Shown here: positions 45,322 to 55,207 of the stretch, piece by piece
Position numbering within the stretch: the first letter of the stretch is position 1
How the letters are laid out: every line of letters begins with the position of its first letter
Assembly (NCBI GenBank): GCA_964344985.1
Contig: CAYFPI010000007.1
Location: 1 to 64,000, forward strand
DNA from: Thioglobus_A sp964344985
GTDB lineage: Bacteria; Pseudomonadota; Gammaproteobacteria; PS1; Pseudothioglobaceae
Reading direction: 5' to 3'
Length of the DNA: 64,000 nt
Program-made: the position numbers and the translations under genes
Notes under the pieces: model-generated
What the model saw: only the letters and a program-made list of their open reading frames with translations
The model's database searches: none
Told to the model about the DNA's origin: nothing

Positions 45322-46617
45322 TTATCCTTGCTCTGTAATCTCAGTAAATTTCTTTTTAACAGCTTTAACTTTGGCCTTTTCTGTTACCAAGTCTCTCACC
45401 ATCTTCTCAACAATCATAAGCTCAATGCTAGATTTTCTAGATGGGTCTTGATTGTAGTAATCAATCATTTGTTGTGCATTCTCGCCGTAAGATTGCGACA
45501 ACTCTAATATCTTGTCGTCAATTTGCGCTTCTGTTGCTACTAATTTATTATCACTAGCGATTTGACCAACAATCAAGCCAACCTTAACACGCTTTTCAGC
45601 CTCATCATTAAAGATAGATGCTGGCATTTCTTGTTGCTCTGGCATGCCTTGCTGCTTCATGCGCTCACGCATATCGGCCATTAACTTTTGAGCTTCATCA
45701 TCAACACTTGATTGTGGTACGTCAAATTCGTTCGCACCGATCAGTGCTGTAAACACTGCCTCTTTGTTAATCGCATCTAAACGAGCATCAATCTCAACAC
45801 GCATTTGCTCTTTCATGCTTGCCAGTAAACTGTCCATGTCTTTTTCGCCAAATTTTTTCGCAAATTTTTCATCAAGTGCAGGAGATTTAGGCGAGCCTAC
45901 TTCTGTAATTGTTACTTCAAATACACAGTCTTTACCAGCTAGGTTTTTCGCATGGTAGTCTTCTGGGAAAGTCAATTCCAAAGAAATGGTTTTTCCTGCA
46001 GCAACGTCAGTAACACCCTCTTCAAAACCAGGAATCATAGTTCCTTTACCAATAACCAACTTAAAGTTATCAGCCTTACCGCCTTCAAATACTTCGCCAT
46101 CAATCTTACCAACAAAATCCATTGAAACACGATCGCCTAGTTTAGACTTACGCTTAACCGGTTTAAAGTCTGTTAATTGCTCTTTTAAACCCTCTAGTGT
46201 TCTATCTTCATCAGCCTTACTAATTTTTACTTCAGTTTGTTCAACTTCTAATTTAGCAAAATCAGCTACTTTGATATTAGGGAAAACTTCAAATTCTACT
46301 GTGTATGAAAAGTTAGTTTTGTCTTCTGTATCAATCTTAGATAAAGAAGGACGACTTGCAGGAGACAACTTAACCTCTGTTAGCGCATCACCCAACGTTT
46401 CGTTAACAATTTCATTAACTGCGTCAGAGCTAGCATTGCCACCAAAACGCTTTTTCACCATAGAAACCGGAACCTTGCCTTTTCTAAAACCATCAATAGT
46501 TACTTGCGAGGCCATGCTTTTCAAAATTTTATCGACCTTTTGGTTAAAATTATCAACCGGTAAATCTACTGTTAATGATCTCTTTAGACCTTCTAATGTT
46601 TCTACTGAAGTTTTCAT
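45322..46617 (-). CDS. tig: Trigger factor
   Basis: Ribosome-bound chaperone and peptidyl-prolyl isomerase. The ribosome-binding signature is in GFRKGKVPVSMVKKRFG near residue 42-58; the FKBP-like domain includes GDRVSMDFVGKIDGEVFEGG (residues about 162-181); the C-terminal part is the helical chaperone arm. At 431 residues it matches the E. coli length. It leads the tig-clpP-clpX-hflX-lon cluster. Confidence 0.97.
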   Translation of the reverse strand: MKTSVETLEGLKRSLTVDLPVDNFNQKVDKILKSMASQVTIDGFRKGKVPVSMVKKRFGGNASSDAVNEIVNETLGDALTEVKLSPASRPSLSKIDTEDKTNFSYTVEFEVFPNIKVADFAKLEVEQTEVKISKADEDRTLEGLKEQLTDFKPVKRKSKLGDRVSMDFVGKIDGEVFEGGKADNFKLVIGKGTMIPGFEEGVTDVAAGKTISLELTFPEDYHAKNLAGKDCVFEVTITEVGSPKSPALDEKFAKKFGEKDMDSLLASMKEQMRVEIDARLDAINKEAVFTALIGANEFDVPQSSVDDEAQKLMADMRERMKQQGMPEQQEMPASIFNDEAEKRVKVGLIVGQIASDNKLVATEAQIDDKILELSQSYGENAQQMIDYYNQDPSRKSSIELMIVEKMVRDLVTEKAKVKAVKKKFTEITEQG

Positions 46618-46654
46618 GTGTATTAAATCCGTCTCGTTACTAATAAAAGAGCCA

Positions 46655-46660
46655 ATTATA
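46655..46660 (-). promoter_or_regulatory. Candidate -10 element of tig
   Basis: TATAAT reads on the minus strand about 38 bases before the tig start, just after the terminator of the upstream cytochrome gene. The -35 region is T-rich and not close to consensus. Confidence 0.5.
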
Positions 46661-46678
46661 CCTAAATTGCGCGCAATA

Positions 46679-46704
46679 AAAAAGGCAGTAAAAACTGCCT
46701 TTTT
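46679..46704 (-). terminator. Rho-independent terminator after the diheme cytochrome
   Basis: AAAAAGGCAGT pairs with ACTGCCTTTTT; on the minus strand it is followed by TTTTATTG. It lies 18 bases after the cytochrome stop codon. Confidence 0.85.
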
Positions 46705-46722
46705 GTGAGGTTTTGCTAGCGT

Positions 46723-47364
46723 TTAGTGCAAACCAGCAATGTACTGAGACAACGCTTCAATCTCTGCATTATTTAGAGTTTTAGTAAACTCAACCATCAT
46801 CTTTCTATTATCATTAGTTCTAGCAGGTTTTTTATCGCCTGTTTGCTCGTTAATTGACACTTGACGAAAGCCCTTTAACTGTTTGGCAGTATAAGCTGCA
46901 TGTTGTGAAGCAAGTGCAGGGAAGCTTGCAGATGGAACGCCTGCACCTTGAGGGCCATGACATGCTGAACAAGCTGTAATGCCTCGATCTTTGTCACCAC
47001 CTCTGTAAAGCTTCTCAGCTAAAGCAACATTAGTATCCTTTTTAGCAGTACCTTGGGTAATCGCCTGCTGTGAGAAATAAGCAGCTAAATTTGCCATATC
47101 ATCCTGCGAAAGAGCAGCAACAATACCTGCCATTAATGCGTCTTTACGTGCGCCTGATTTAAAATCTTTAAGTTGGTCTAATAAGTAAGACTCTCCTTGG
47201 CCAGCTATTTTAGGAAACGTTGGTACCATTGAGTTACCAGTTGCGCCATGACAAGCAATACAAGTTGCAGACTTTGCCTTGCCTTTTGCAGCGTCGCCAG
47301 AAGCGAATGCGTTTAATGATACGCTTGCCAATACAGCGGTGAAAATTAGTCCTAATTTATTCAT
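46723..47364 (-). CDS. Diheme cytochrome c4-type protein
   Basis: A 213-residue periplasmic cytochrome with signal peptide (cleavage near AFA-SGD) and two class I domains. Heme motifs are CIACH near residue 36 and CSACH near residue 134, with candidate axial Met in NSMVPTFP/ALMAG regions and KMMVEF. The two-domain layout is that of cytochrome c4, an electron donor to cbb3-type oxidases in many proteobacteria. It has its own terminators on both sides. Confidence 0.9.
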   Translation of the reverse strand: MNKLGLIFTAVLASVSLNAFASGDAAKGKAKSATCIACHGATGNSMVPTFPKIAGQGESYLLDQLKDFKSGARKDALMAGIVAALSQDDMANLAAYFSQQAITQGTAKKDTNVALAEKLYRGGDKDRGITACSACHGPQGAGVPSASFPALASQHAAYTAKQLKGFRQVSINEQTGDKKPARTNDNRKMMVEFTKTLNNAEIEALSQYIAGLH

Positions 47365-47386
47365 GATATTGCCTTTTTTGAAAAAA

Positions 47387-47421
47387 AATAAGCCAATATT
47401 ATACGCTAATATTGGCTTATT
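47387..47421 (-). terminator. Strong hairpin terminator between two cytochrome genes
   Basis: A perfect 15-bp stem AATAAGCCAATATTA/TAATATTGGCTTATT with a five-base loop, followed on the minus strand by eight T. It ends the monoheme cytochrome transcript before the diheme cytochrome gene. Confidence 0.85.
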
Positions 47422-47455
47422 GAAATTACGAAATACGTCAACTGACGCTCTCGAT

Positions 47456-47743
47456 TTATTGACCCGCTAAGTAATCAGCAATTGCTTGCTCTTGACCTGC
47501 TGCTAATGGTGCCATTGCACTCATTGTAGGGTCTACGCGTGTACCCGCTTGAAAGGCTTTAAGTTGTGCAACAACATCAAGATCAGGACGTGCTGATTTT
47601 GCCAATGATGGGTACGCTGGCAAAACTGACTTACCACCAACACCATGACAACCAGAACAACCTAATGCATCAAAAGGATTTGCTTGAACTGAACCCATTG
47701 ATAAAACAGCAGATGTTGCCGCTACTAATAAAACTTTTTTCAT
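47456..47743 (-). CDS. Small monoheme cytochrome c
   Basis: A 95-residue periplasmic cytochrome. From the ATG at 47743, preceded by an AGGAGAG ribosome site, it has a signal peptide (cleavage near VQA-NPF) and a heme motif CSGCH at about residues 28-32. Candidate axial Met lies in PTMSAMAPL. This compact single-domain form resembles the cytochrome subunits of flavocytochrome-like sulfide oxidation systems and short class I cytochromes; the partner cannot be set. Confidence 0.88.
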   Translation of the reverse strand: MKKVLLVAATSAVLSMGSVQANPFDALGCSGCHGVGGKSVLPAYPSLAKSARPDLDVVAQLKAFQAGTRVDPTMSAMAPLAAGQEQAIADYLAGQ

Positions 47744-47823
47744 TACTCTCTCCTTATTTTTAATCATATAAAATGGCATATAGTGTAAATACCACTATTT
47801 TAAATTATACCTCGTTTTACTAA

Positions 47824-48423
47824 ATGCGCAAACACTACCACCAAGCCAAATTCCTACTCTCTTGCCCATCTTTAAAGGGCTGTCCTACTGATGAAGGTTA
47901 TGAAGTTATTTTTGCAGGCAGGTCTAACGCTGGCAAATCAAGCTCTATTAATGCGCTCACCATGCAAAACAAACTGGCCAAAGTGTCAAGAACCCCAGGC
48001 AGAACGCAACACTTGGTTTTTTTTGAACTTGATGAACATCGACGCTTAGTAGACTTACCAGGCTATGGCTACGCCAAAGTGCCTGAACACATTAAAAAAC
48101 AATGGCATCAAGATATGAGTGAGTATTTTGATAAACGTGATTGCTTGCGTGGCGCAGTGTTGGTAATGGATGTTCGTCATCCACTTAAACCCTTTGACCA
48201 AATGATGTTAGATTGGTGTGTTAGTATTAACCTACCTACCCAAATTCTTTTAACCAAGGCGGACAAGCTTAAAAAAGGTCAAGCCAGCAATGCCAAGTTA
48301 AAAGTTCTAAAAGCAGTTGAAAATCATCCGTATGTAGATGTACAGCTTTTTTCTAGCCTTAAAAAACAAGGTTTAGAGGAATTATGGTCACGCCTTGACA
48401 GTTTTTTTGGCTATGTTGATTAA
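47824..48423 (+). CDS. engB: Ribosome biogenesis GTPase EngB (YsxC/YihA)
   Basis: A small essential GTPase for 50S assembly. G1 is AGRSNAGKSSSIN near residue 31, G2 the SRTPGRTQHL segment, G3 VDLPGYGYAKVP and G4 LTKADK. Length of 199 residues is normal. It is divergent from the cytochrome gene and overlaps the following nuclease gene by 11 bases. Confidence 0.96.
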   Translation: MRKHYHQAKFLLSCPSLKGCPTDEGYEVIFAGRSNAGKSSSINALTMQNKLAKVSRTPGRTQHLVFFELDEHRRLVDLPGYGYAKVPEHIKKQWHQDMSEYFDKRDCLRGAVLVMDVRHPLKPFDQMMLDWCVSINLPTQILLTKADKLKKGQASNAKLKVLKAVENHPYVDVQLFSSLKKQGLEELWSRLDSFFGYVD

Positions 48424-50878
48424 TGCCGATCTAATAAATATTGATCACACAAGTACTGTTGTTGTTGCCAATAATAGACAAACGCTAGCATTTAAAAAAA
48501 CTTTTAGTAAACAGCGTCCAAACACGCAACTGCCAAAGATTTTTTCTTGGCGCCAATACTTGCAATACACTTGGAAAACAATTGATTTTAATTCTAAATT
48601 AAGATTGATTGACTCAGTAGAATCGCGCCATTTAATGAGTAAAGCCATTACCCAATCTGGTCAGAAATCTCATAAATTATTACTGGATGAGGTGCTAAAA
48701 AATCTCGACTATTGCCGCAATCATCTAATCAAAACCAAACTCTTGGCTCAATCAAAAATACCTGTTTCTGAGATATTCGCTTATTGGGTATCAATCTATC
48801 AACAACTAAAAGATGAGCAAAATCTTATTGATACCAATGACTTGCCGGCACTGATTATTAACTCTGGAAAGCTAATAACTACTCCCATTATTTATGGATT
48901 TAAAACCCTAACACCACAACAGCAAACTTTATTTGACGCACTTAATTATCAAAAAATCAGTGCGAGCAAATCAGATCGATCAGAGTGTGTATTTTTTGAA
49001 AATACTCAAGATGAAATAAGTGCTGCTGCTAACTGGGCCAAACAACAATCATCAAACTTGTCAGTTGTTATTGTTTGCCCTCAACTGAATGAATTACAAC
49101 ACCAAATTAGCTCTATCTTTGATCAAACGTTTAATAATTTATTAACTGAAACTGGAGACAAGTCTTATAACATTTCCCTTGGATTGCCACTATTAAAATA
49201 CCCTTTGGTGCAGGATTTAATAGCTATATTAAAACTAAATGTGCAAATTCAATCTAACCAAATTAAGCTCGATACTTTTACCAGAGTGCTGCGCTGTGTT
49301 TATGTTGCACATTATCAACAGGAGTGCTCTACAAGACACTTACTTATTAATCATGCGCTGGATTTATCAAGCGACACATTCACACTGCAAGACATACACA
49401 CCCCTTTGCAGAAATGTCCCGAACTATCAGTCATTATCGATACAATAGAAATAGGTGGATTAAACTTTGATAACCTTGATAATCACCTGTTAACAATTCA
49501 AACAATGCTTACGCATTGGGGATTTACAACAGATAGACAATTAAGTTCTACTGAGTATCAATTATTTCACAAATTTTTAGATATCAGTCTAACGCTTAAC
49601 CAAATAAGTGCTCATGGTAAAAAAACCAGTATTGATAATGCCATTAACTTATTAGAAGATATTTGCAACCATGTTATCTTTCAAGCTCAAAGCTCTAGCG
49701 CCAATATTCAAATTTTAGGCTCATTGGAGGCGGAAGGGCTGCGCTTTGATAAGGCCTGGGTGATGGGTGTGAACGATAATTTTCTCCCTGCTAAATTAAA
49801 CTCGCCACGCTTTATTCCGCACGAGATTGCTGTTGAACATCAAATACCGCAGAGTAGTTTTGAGCTAGTTACCACTGATGCAAACAACACGTTAAACAAC
49901 CTATCTTCATTGGCAGAAAATGTTATTTTTTCTTATGCTAAAACACTCGGCGAAGAAGAGCAATTGCCTAGCCCTTTGCTTGAATTTCGTAAAAATACAA
50001 TTGAAACAAACAGTACTAATAACAAAACTCAGTCAACAGCCTTATTGGACGATTCAATCGCCACAAAGTTCAACAAGCAAAAGATTAACTCTGGTGTTAG
50101 TCTTTTAAAAGATCAAATGGCGTGCGCTTTCAAAGGCTTTGCGCACCGACTCAACATTCAATCATTTGACGCACCACACATTGGCTTTGATAAAAAAGAA
50201 CAGGGTAATATTGTTCATAACGCATTGCAATATATTTATGAAGAGCTGGATTCAAAAGAAAAACTTTGCTTATTGAGCGAAGATGATCTAACCCGCCTTG
50301 TAAAACAAAAAGTATATGCCGCACTTAAACGCTACCCAGATTCTAATTTTAAAAAAATAGAACAACAGCGAGTTGCTCAACTAATCCTTAACTTTATCGA
50401 TCTTGACAAAACCAGGGAAAATTTCTCAGTACTTGAAACAGAGAAAAGCATTGTTGCCGAACTATCCGGACTAACATTCACCACTCGACTAGACAGGCTA
50501 GATCAAATGGATAATGGTGACAAAATCGTATTTGACTATAAGACTGGAAAAACTTCTATTTCCAATTGGTGCGCTCAAGCAATACATGAGCCACAACTCC
50601 CTATTTATAGCATTACTAACCATACTCAAGGCGCTGCATTTATTGAGCTAGATGCTAGTCAAATTAGTATTAAAGGACTTTCAAAAGATTCAGACTCTCT
50701 ACCAAAGCAATCCTCTAGAAAATCAACTTGCAATGAGTGGGATGAGCAACTAATTATCTGGAATGACACGCTAAATCAAGCTGCTCAAGATTTTCAATCA
50801 GGACAAGCTCATGTAATACCCAATAAAAAAGCATGTAAATATTGCGAGCTTGATTTACTCTGTAGAGTTGAGAAATGA
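48413..50878 (+). CDS. RecB-like DNA repair protein with PD-(D/E)XK nuclease domain
   Basis: An 821-residue protein related to the AddB/RecB-type exonuclease family described as a probable DNA repair protein. The C-terminal nuclease domain is clear: GNIVHNALQYIYEEL near residue 592, then FTTRLDRLDQM and VFDYKTGKTSISNW with the catalytic Asp and Lys, QLPIYSI, and a cysteine cluster ending in CKYCELDLLCRVEK. The N-terminus (VVVANNRQTLAF) is helicase-like but no functional Walker A is seen. I chose the ATG at 48413 over a TTG at 48395. Confidence 0.82.
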   Translation: MLINADLINIDHTSTVVVANNRQTLAFKKTFSKQRPNTQLPKIFSWRQYLQYTWKTIDFNSKLRLIDSVESRHLMSKAITQSGQKSHKLLLDEVLKNLDYCRNHLIKTKLLAQSKIPVSEIFAYWVSIYQQLKDEQNLIDTNDLPALIINSGKLITTPIIYGFKTLTPQQQTLFDALNYQKISASKSDRSECVFFENTQDEISAAANWAKQQSSNLSVVIVCPQLNELQHQISSIFDQTFNNLLTETGDKSYNISLGLPLLKYPLVQDLIAILKLNVQIQSNQIKLDTFTRVLRCVYVAHYQQECSTRHLLINHALDLSSDTFTLQDIHTPLQKCPELSVIIDTIEIGGLNFDNLDNHLLTIQTMLTHWGFTTDRQLSSTEYQLFHKFLDISLTLNQISAHGKKTSIDNAINLLEDICNHVIFQAQSSSANIQILGSLEAEGLRFDKAWVMGVNDNFLPAKLNSPRFIPHEIAVEHQIPQSSFELVTTDANNTLNNLSSLAENVIFSYAKTLGEEEQLPSPLLEFRKNTIETNSTNNKTQSTALLDDSIATKFNKQKINSGVSLLKDQMACAFKGFAHRLNIQSFDAPHIGFDKKEQGNIVHNALQYIYEELDSKEKLCLLSEDDLTRLVKQKVYAALKRYPDSNFKKIEQQRVAQLILNFIDLDKTRENFSVLETEKSIVAELSGLTFTTRLDRLDQMDNGDKIVFDYKTGKTSISNWCAQAIHEPQLPIYSITNHTQGAAFIELDASQISIKGLSKDSDSLPKQSSRKSTCNEWDEQLIIWNDTLNQAAQDFQSGQAHVIPNKKACKYCELDLLCRVEK

Positions 50879-51940
50879 TTCAATGATTGATTTTTTCTCT
50901 TGTTGTATTGCTTGAGCAATATTGCTTTTATCCAATTTAGCAACATCAATTGCACTGAGTAAACCTCTTAGTTTAATCACCGATTTAACATCAATATCCA
51001 TAAGGCTAAAAACCTCCAATAAATCAGAAAATCGTTGCTGGCGACGAAGTGCATCGGTCTTCGTGAAAAAATCAAACACCTCTTTGCTGGATTTATTTTT
51101 AAATGTTTTAACAAACTGATAATATTGTGCAGTTAATCTTGCCAATTGCTCATAATTTTTAGGGCATTTAATTTGCCCACATAAAGTCTTAATCGCCTCA
51201 TCATTTTCATCTTTAAGCCAAATAGAAAATTTTACAAAAGACTTGTCAGTATTTAAGTTATCTAATGACTCAAACTGATTATCGTGAGTACTTTGCGATC
51301 TATTATTCAAGCTTGAAAATACTTTAGTATAAGCACCACAAGCTGACAACACTTTAAAAAATGCTGATGGCGTTTGATAAGATAACGCCTTTTCCAACTC
51401 TTTAAACACACGCTCAGGCGTTAGTGCATCTACCTCGCCCGAAGTCACCATTTGTTTCATTAATTGATGAGTTGAGTGTGACACCTTAAAGCCAAACACT
51501 TTAAATCTTGCAGCAAAACGCGCAACACGTAACACACGAACAGGATCTTCGCTAAAGGCGTCTGAGACATGATTCAATAAGCCATTGTTCAAATCCTCTT
51601 GGCCATTAAATGGATCAATCAATTCATTGCCATTTTGAGCAATGGCATTAATGGTCAGATCACGGCGTGACAAATCTTGTTCTAGTGTTACCGACTTTGA
51701 TGTATCAAATTCAAAACCTTTGTAGCCCGCACCTACCTTTCTTTCAAGTCTAGCGAGTGCATATTCCTCTTGTGTTCCAGGATGCAAAAAAACAGGAAAT
51801 TCCTTTCCCACTTGCCGATAACCCAAATCCAACATTTCTTCAGGTGATGAGCCCACTACTACCCAGTCTTTCTCGGTATTATCATCTGCAATGCCTAATA
51901 GGTGGTCTCGAACCGCACCACCAACCAAATATTTCTTCAT
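50855..51940 (-). CDS. cca: tRNA nucleotidyltransferase (CCA-adding enzyme)
   Basis: Adds or repairs the 3' CCA of tRNA. The start at 51940 gives MKKYLVGGAVRDHLLG, the family N-terminus; catalytic Asp residues are in EKDWVVVG, and LSRRDLTINAIA, DPFNGQEDL and RVLRVARFAARF follow. At 361 residues it is shorter than E. coli Cca (412) and shows no HD phosphohydrolase signature. Its 3' end overlaps the convergent nuclease gene by 24 bases. Confidence 0.94.
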   Translation of the reverse strand: MKKYLVGGAVRDHLLGIADDNTEKDWVVVGSSPEEMLDLGYRQVGKEFPVFLHPGTQEEYALARLERKVGAGYKGFEFDTSKSVTLEQDLSRRDLTINAIAQNGNELIDPFNGQEDLNNGLLNHVSDAFSEDPVRVLRVARFAARFKVFGFKVSHSTHQLMKQMVTSGEVDALTPERVFKELEKALSYQTPSAFFKVLSACGAYTKVFSSLNNRSQSTHDNQFESLDNLNTDKSFVKFSIWLKDENDEAIKTLCGQIKCPKNYEQLARLTAQYYQFVKTFKNKSSKEVFDFFTKTDALRRQQRFSDLLEVFSLMDIDVKSVIKLRGLLSAIDVAKLDKSNIAQAIQQEKKSIIESFLNSTE

Positions 51941-51957
51941 GCCACTATAATACCCTA

Positions 51958-52323
51958 ATGGATTTATCTGAATTAACACCTACGCAGTATCACATTACCC
52001 AACAATGTGGCACTGAAATGCCGTTTACTGGCAAGTATGTTAATCACCATAAAGATGGTAATTACACTTGTGTTTGTTGTGATCAGGTATTGTTTTCATC
52101 AAGCACCAAATTTGATTCTGGCACGGGTTGGCCAAGCTTTTACGATGCTGTTAATATCAACAATATTTCTTTAATTGAAGACAACTCGCACAATATGAAT
52201 CGCATTAAAGCAAGATGCGCTAATTGCAATGCACACCTTGGTCATGTATTTAATGATGGCCCAGCACCCACTGGACAGCGCTATTGCATTAACTCCGCTT
52301 CACTGAACTTTAGGAAGGCTTAA
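51958..52323 (+). CDS. msrB: Peptide methionine-R-sulfoxide reductase MsrB
   Basis: Reduces the R isomer of methionine sulfoxide. Zinc-binding pairs CVCC and CANC are present; KFDSGTGWPSFYDAV and the catalytic Cys in RYCINSASLNF are intact. The ATG at 51958 gives 121 residues, the usual single-domain length; upstream in-frame codons run into the divergent cca gene. The stop overlaps the mpl start as TAATG. Confidence 0.96.
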   Translation: MDLSELTPTQYHITQQCGTEMPFTGKYVNHHKDGNYTCVCCDQVLFSSSTKFDSGTGWPSFYDAVNINNISLIEDNSHNMNRIKARCANCNAHLGHVFNDGPAPTGQRYCINSASLNFRKA

Positions 52324-53621
52324 TGCATATACATATCCTTGGCATTGCTGGCACGTTCATGGGTTCTTTAGCTCTAATTGCCAAACAACTTGGGCATACA
52401 GTTACCGGACAAGACCAAGGTGTGTATCCTCCAATGAGCACGCAACTTGATGAACAAAACATCAGCTACACACAAGGATACAACACTCAAGATTTACCCG
52501 AGGCTGATATTTTTATCATTGGCAATGCCCTATCTCGAGGCAATGATTGTGTAGAGGAAATTCTTAATAAACAATACGCTTATACTTCTGGAGCGCAGTG
52601 GCTAAGTGACAATGTTTTGCGTGATAAATGGGTATTGGCTGTATCTGGCACACACGGAAAAACCAGCACCTCTAGTATGCTTGCTTGGATACTTGACTAC
52701 GCTGGCTATAATCCCAGTTTTCTAATTGGTGGTGTGGTTGAAAATTTTGGCGTCTCATCACGCCTAACAGAATCTAACTTTTTTGTTATTGAGGCTGATG
52801 AATACGACACGGCTTTTTTTGACAAGCGCTCAAAATTTGTACACTATCATCCAAAAACTCTAGTTATTAATAATCTAGAATTCGATCATGCTGATATTTT
52901 TGACTCACTTAAAGATATTCAAAAACAATTCCATCACCTAATACGCACTGTGCCCAGTGATGGTCTGATCATTCACCCGCAAGATAATAAAAACATCAAT
53001 CAAGTTCTTGAAATGGGCATATATTCATCTGAGCAAGCCTTGCCTGCTCATGTGTTGAAAAACAACGATATTGGCAGTGAGTTTGAAGTTGAAGGCTGTC
53101 AAGTATCATGGAATTTACTAGGCAAACATAACATGGAAAATGGTTTAAATGCTATTTACGCCGCACACCACGTAGGCGTGCCTTTTGACATTGTTTGTAA
53201 AGCACTTGGACAATTCAAAGGTATTAAGCGTCGTTTGGAAATCAAACACCAAACCGAAAGCATCACTTTGTATGATGACTTTGCTCACCACCCAACCGCC
53301 ATAAAAACCACTCTATCAGGATTGCGCTCTAAAGTTGGTAACGAGAAAATTATTGCCATTTTAGAACTTAGATCCAACACTATGAAAGCTGGCACGCATC
53401 AACAAAGCCTTGTAGATTCGCTTGAAGATGCCGACCAAGTTTTAGTGCTAAGACCCGAGTCAAATACTTGGAATATTGACGCTTTATTTGATGAGTCAAT
53501 ATTGTTTAATTCAGTAGATAATATGGTTAAACAACTTTCCAATATTCAACAAGGTCATTTTGTAGTTATGTCAAATGGTGGGTTTGATGATATTTTTAAT
53601 AAATTAATTTCCAAGTTATGA
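52323..53621 (+). CDS. mpl: UDP-N-acetylmuramate:murein-tripeptide ligase Mpl
   Basis: Recycles cell-wall tripeptide by ligating it to UDP-MurNAc. It belongs to the Mur ligase family: N-terminal HILGIAGTFMGSLALIAKQLGH, ATP-binding VSGTHGKTSTSSML near residue 110, central NLEFDHADIF and C-terminal DDFAHHPTAIKTTL. At 432 residues it is close to E. coli Mpl (457). It overlaps msrB by one base and ubiX by four. Confidence 0.95.
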   Translation: MHIHILGIAGTFMGSLALIAKQLGHTVTGQDQGVYPPMSTQLDEQNISYTQGYNTQDLPEADIFIIGNALSRGNDCVEEILNKQYAYTSGAQWLSDNVLRDKWVLAVSGTHGKTSTSSMLAWILDYAGYNPSFLIGGVVENFGVSSRLTESNFFVIEADEYDTAFFDKRSKFVHYHPKTLVINNLEFDHADIFDSLKDIQKQFHHLIRTVPSDGLIIHPQDNKNINQVLEMGIYSSEQALPAHVLKNNDIGSEFEVEGCQVSWNLLGKHNMENGLNAIYAAHHVGVPFDIVCKALGQFKGIKRRLEIKHQTESITLYDDFAHHPTAIKTTLSGLRSKVGNEKIIAILELRSNTMKAGTHQQSLVDSLEDADQVLVLRPESNTWNIDALFDESILFNSVDNMVKQLSNIQQGHFVVMSNGGFDDIFNKLISKL

Positions 53622-54217
53622 AACCAATTGCAATAGCGCTGACTGGCGCCTCAGGCATGCCTTATGCCATCACTCTACTTAAAGAACTGGTAAGAACCCA
53701 AGACAAGATCTACGTGATGATTTCCCAAGCAGCCAACACAGTGATTGCCATGGAGACTGATTTAAATCTAGGTACCGACACTCAAGCCATTGAAAAAAAT
53801 CTAACTAATTATTTAAACGCCAAGTCTGGACAAATTAAAGTATTTTCTAAAAATCAGTGGACCGCACCTGTGGCTTCAGGCTCTAATCCACCGCGAGCAA
53901 TGGTAATTTGTCCTTGCACCATGAGTACGTTATCTGCTGTTGCTAATGGTGCAGCTGACAATCTCATGCACCGAGCAGCTGATGTAGTAATCAAGGAACA
54001 GAAAAAACTCATTTTAGTACCTAGGGAAACCCCTTATTCAGCCATTCATTTAGAAAACATGCTTAAGCTTTCTCGCTTAGGCGTGGTAATTATGGATGCC
54101 AATCCCGCATTTTATCAAAAACCAAATTCTATTCAAGATTTGGTTAATTTTGTTGTGGCCAGAATTTTAGACCATTTAGATGTTAAGCATAGCCTAGCAC
54201 AACCTTGGCAAGGTTAG
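53618..54217 (+). CDS. ubiX: Flavin prenyltransferase UbiX
   Basis: Makes prenylated FMN used by the UbiD decarboxylase of ubiquinone synthesis. Motifs ALTGASGMPYAI at the N-terminus, VASGSNPPRAMVICPCTMSTL (shortened: VICPCTMSTLSAVA) and LVPRETPYSAIHLENML are conserved. It is 199 residues long. The mpl-ubiX pairing is known from other gammaproteobacteria. It is convergent with the TauE-like gene, 9 bases apart. Confidence 0.96.
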   Translation: MKPIAIALTGASGMPYAITLLKELVRTQDKIYVMISQAANTVIAMETDLNLGTDTQAIEKNLTNYLNAKSGQIKVFSKNQWTAPVASGSNPPRAMVICPCTMSTLSAVANGAADNLMHRAADVVIKEQKKLILVPRETPYSAIHLENMLKLSRLGVVIMDANPAFYQKPNSIQDLVNFVVARILDHLDVKHSLAQPWQG

Positions 54218-54226
54218 AATTTACAA

Positions 54227-55006
54227 CTAAAAAGACAATACTAAAATACCAAGAAGTACTAAAAACAGTGCGAAGAATTTTTTAAGTTTTTTGCCATCAA
54301 CACGATGAGCTACTTTAGCACCAAATGGCGCAAACAAAACACTCATTAGTACAATGCTAATAAGCACCTGAGAATGTATAAAACCTAAACCCACGGTGTT
54401 TTGAGTGTTCCAACCTGCCACCATAAATCCTAGTGCACCTGCTATGGAAATTGGCAATCCAACAGCCGCTGAGGTGGCAATGGCATTTTTGATTTTAATA
54501 TTGTTATAAGTTAAAAAAGGCGTGGTCATGGTGCCGCCACCAATGCCCACAATTGCAGAAACCAGTCCAATCACATAACCGGTAATGCGCCATACCCAGT
54601 TGGACAAATGATCAATATGCGCTGAGCTACTAATCCCAAAATACATAATAGTGGCCACAGAAAATTCAAAAAAAGCAAAAAATATGCGCATAAAGTCAAA
54701 ACTCATGAGCTTGGTAAGCATGGCCCCACTAAAAGCGCCGAGCAAAATAGTTGGCGTGAGTTTTTTAAAATTTTGCCAATGAATGGCATTGTGCTGATGG
54801 TGTGCCCAAACACTAGAAGCTGAAGTAAATACAATTGCAGTTAGCGCAGTAGCTACTGACACATGCATAAGTACAGCCTGATCAATACTGTCTGCAAGCA
54901 AATAAAGCAAAGCCGGCACCATAATCAAACCACCGCCAACGCCTAATAGGCCAGCAATAAATCCAGCAAAAGCACCAAGCAGCAATAATGGAATGATTTC
55001 AATCAT
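54227..55006 (-). CDS. TauE/SafE family membrane exporter
   Basis: A 259-residue polytopic protein with about eight membrane segments and the two repeated glycine-rich motifs of the TauE/SafE family: GLLGVGGGLIMVPALLYL near residue 20 and SAIVGIGGGTMTTPFLTYN near residue 150. Family members export sulfite, sulfoacetate or related organosulfur anions. In a sulfur oxidiser sulfite export is a reasonable guess, but the substrate cannot be set from sequence. Confidence 0.88.
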   Translation of the reverse strand: MIEIIPLLLLGAFAGFIAGLLGVGGGLIMVPALLYLLADSIDQAVLMHVSVATALTAIVFTSASSVWAHHQHNAIHWQNFKKLTPTILLGAFSGAMLTKLMSFDFMRIFFAFFEFSVATIMYFGISSSAHIDHLSNWVWRITGYVIGLVSAIVGIGGGTMTTPFLTYNNIKIKNAIATSAAVGLPISIAGALGFMVAGWNTQNTVGLGFIHSQVLISIVLMSVLFAPFGAKVAHRVDGKKLKKFFALFLVLLGILVLSF

Positions 55007-55207
55007 TTTCTAACTTTGATTAATAAAATTTCAATATTTTCAACACAGGGTTTCACAAAAAATTGATGAATTTTACAAATGATCATTTTTCAACAAAAAA
55101 CATCAAAATATACTGTTTTTAGCCAAAATTTAACTAAAAATCACCTATAAATTAATAAAAACAAGAAAATAATGCTATTTATATACAATAAATGAATTTT
55201 AGCGGCA

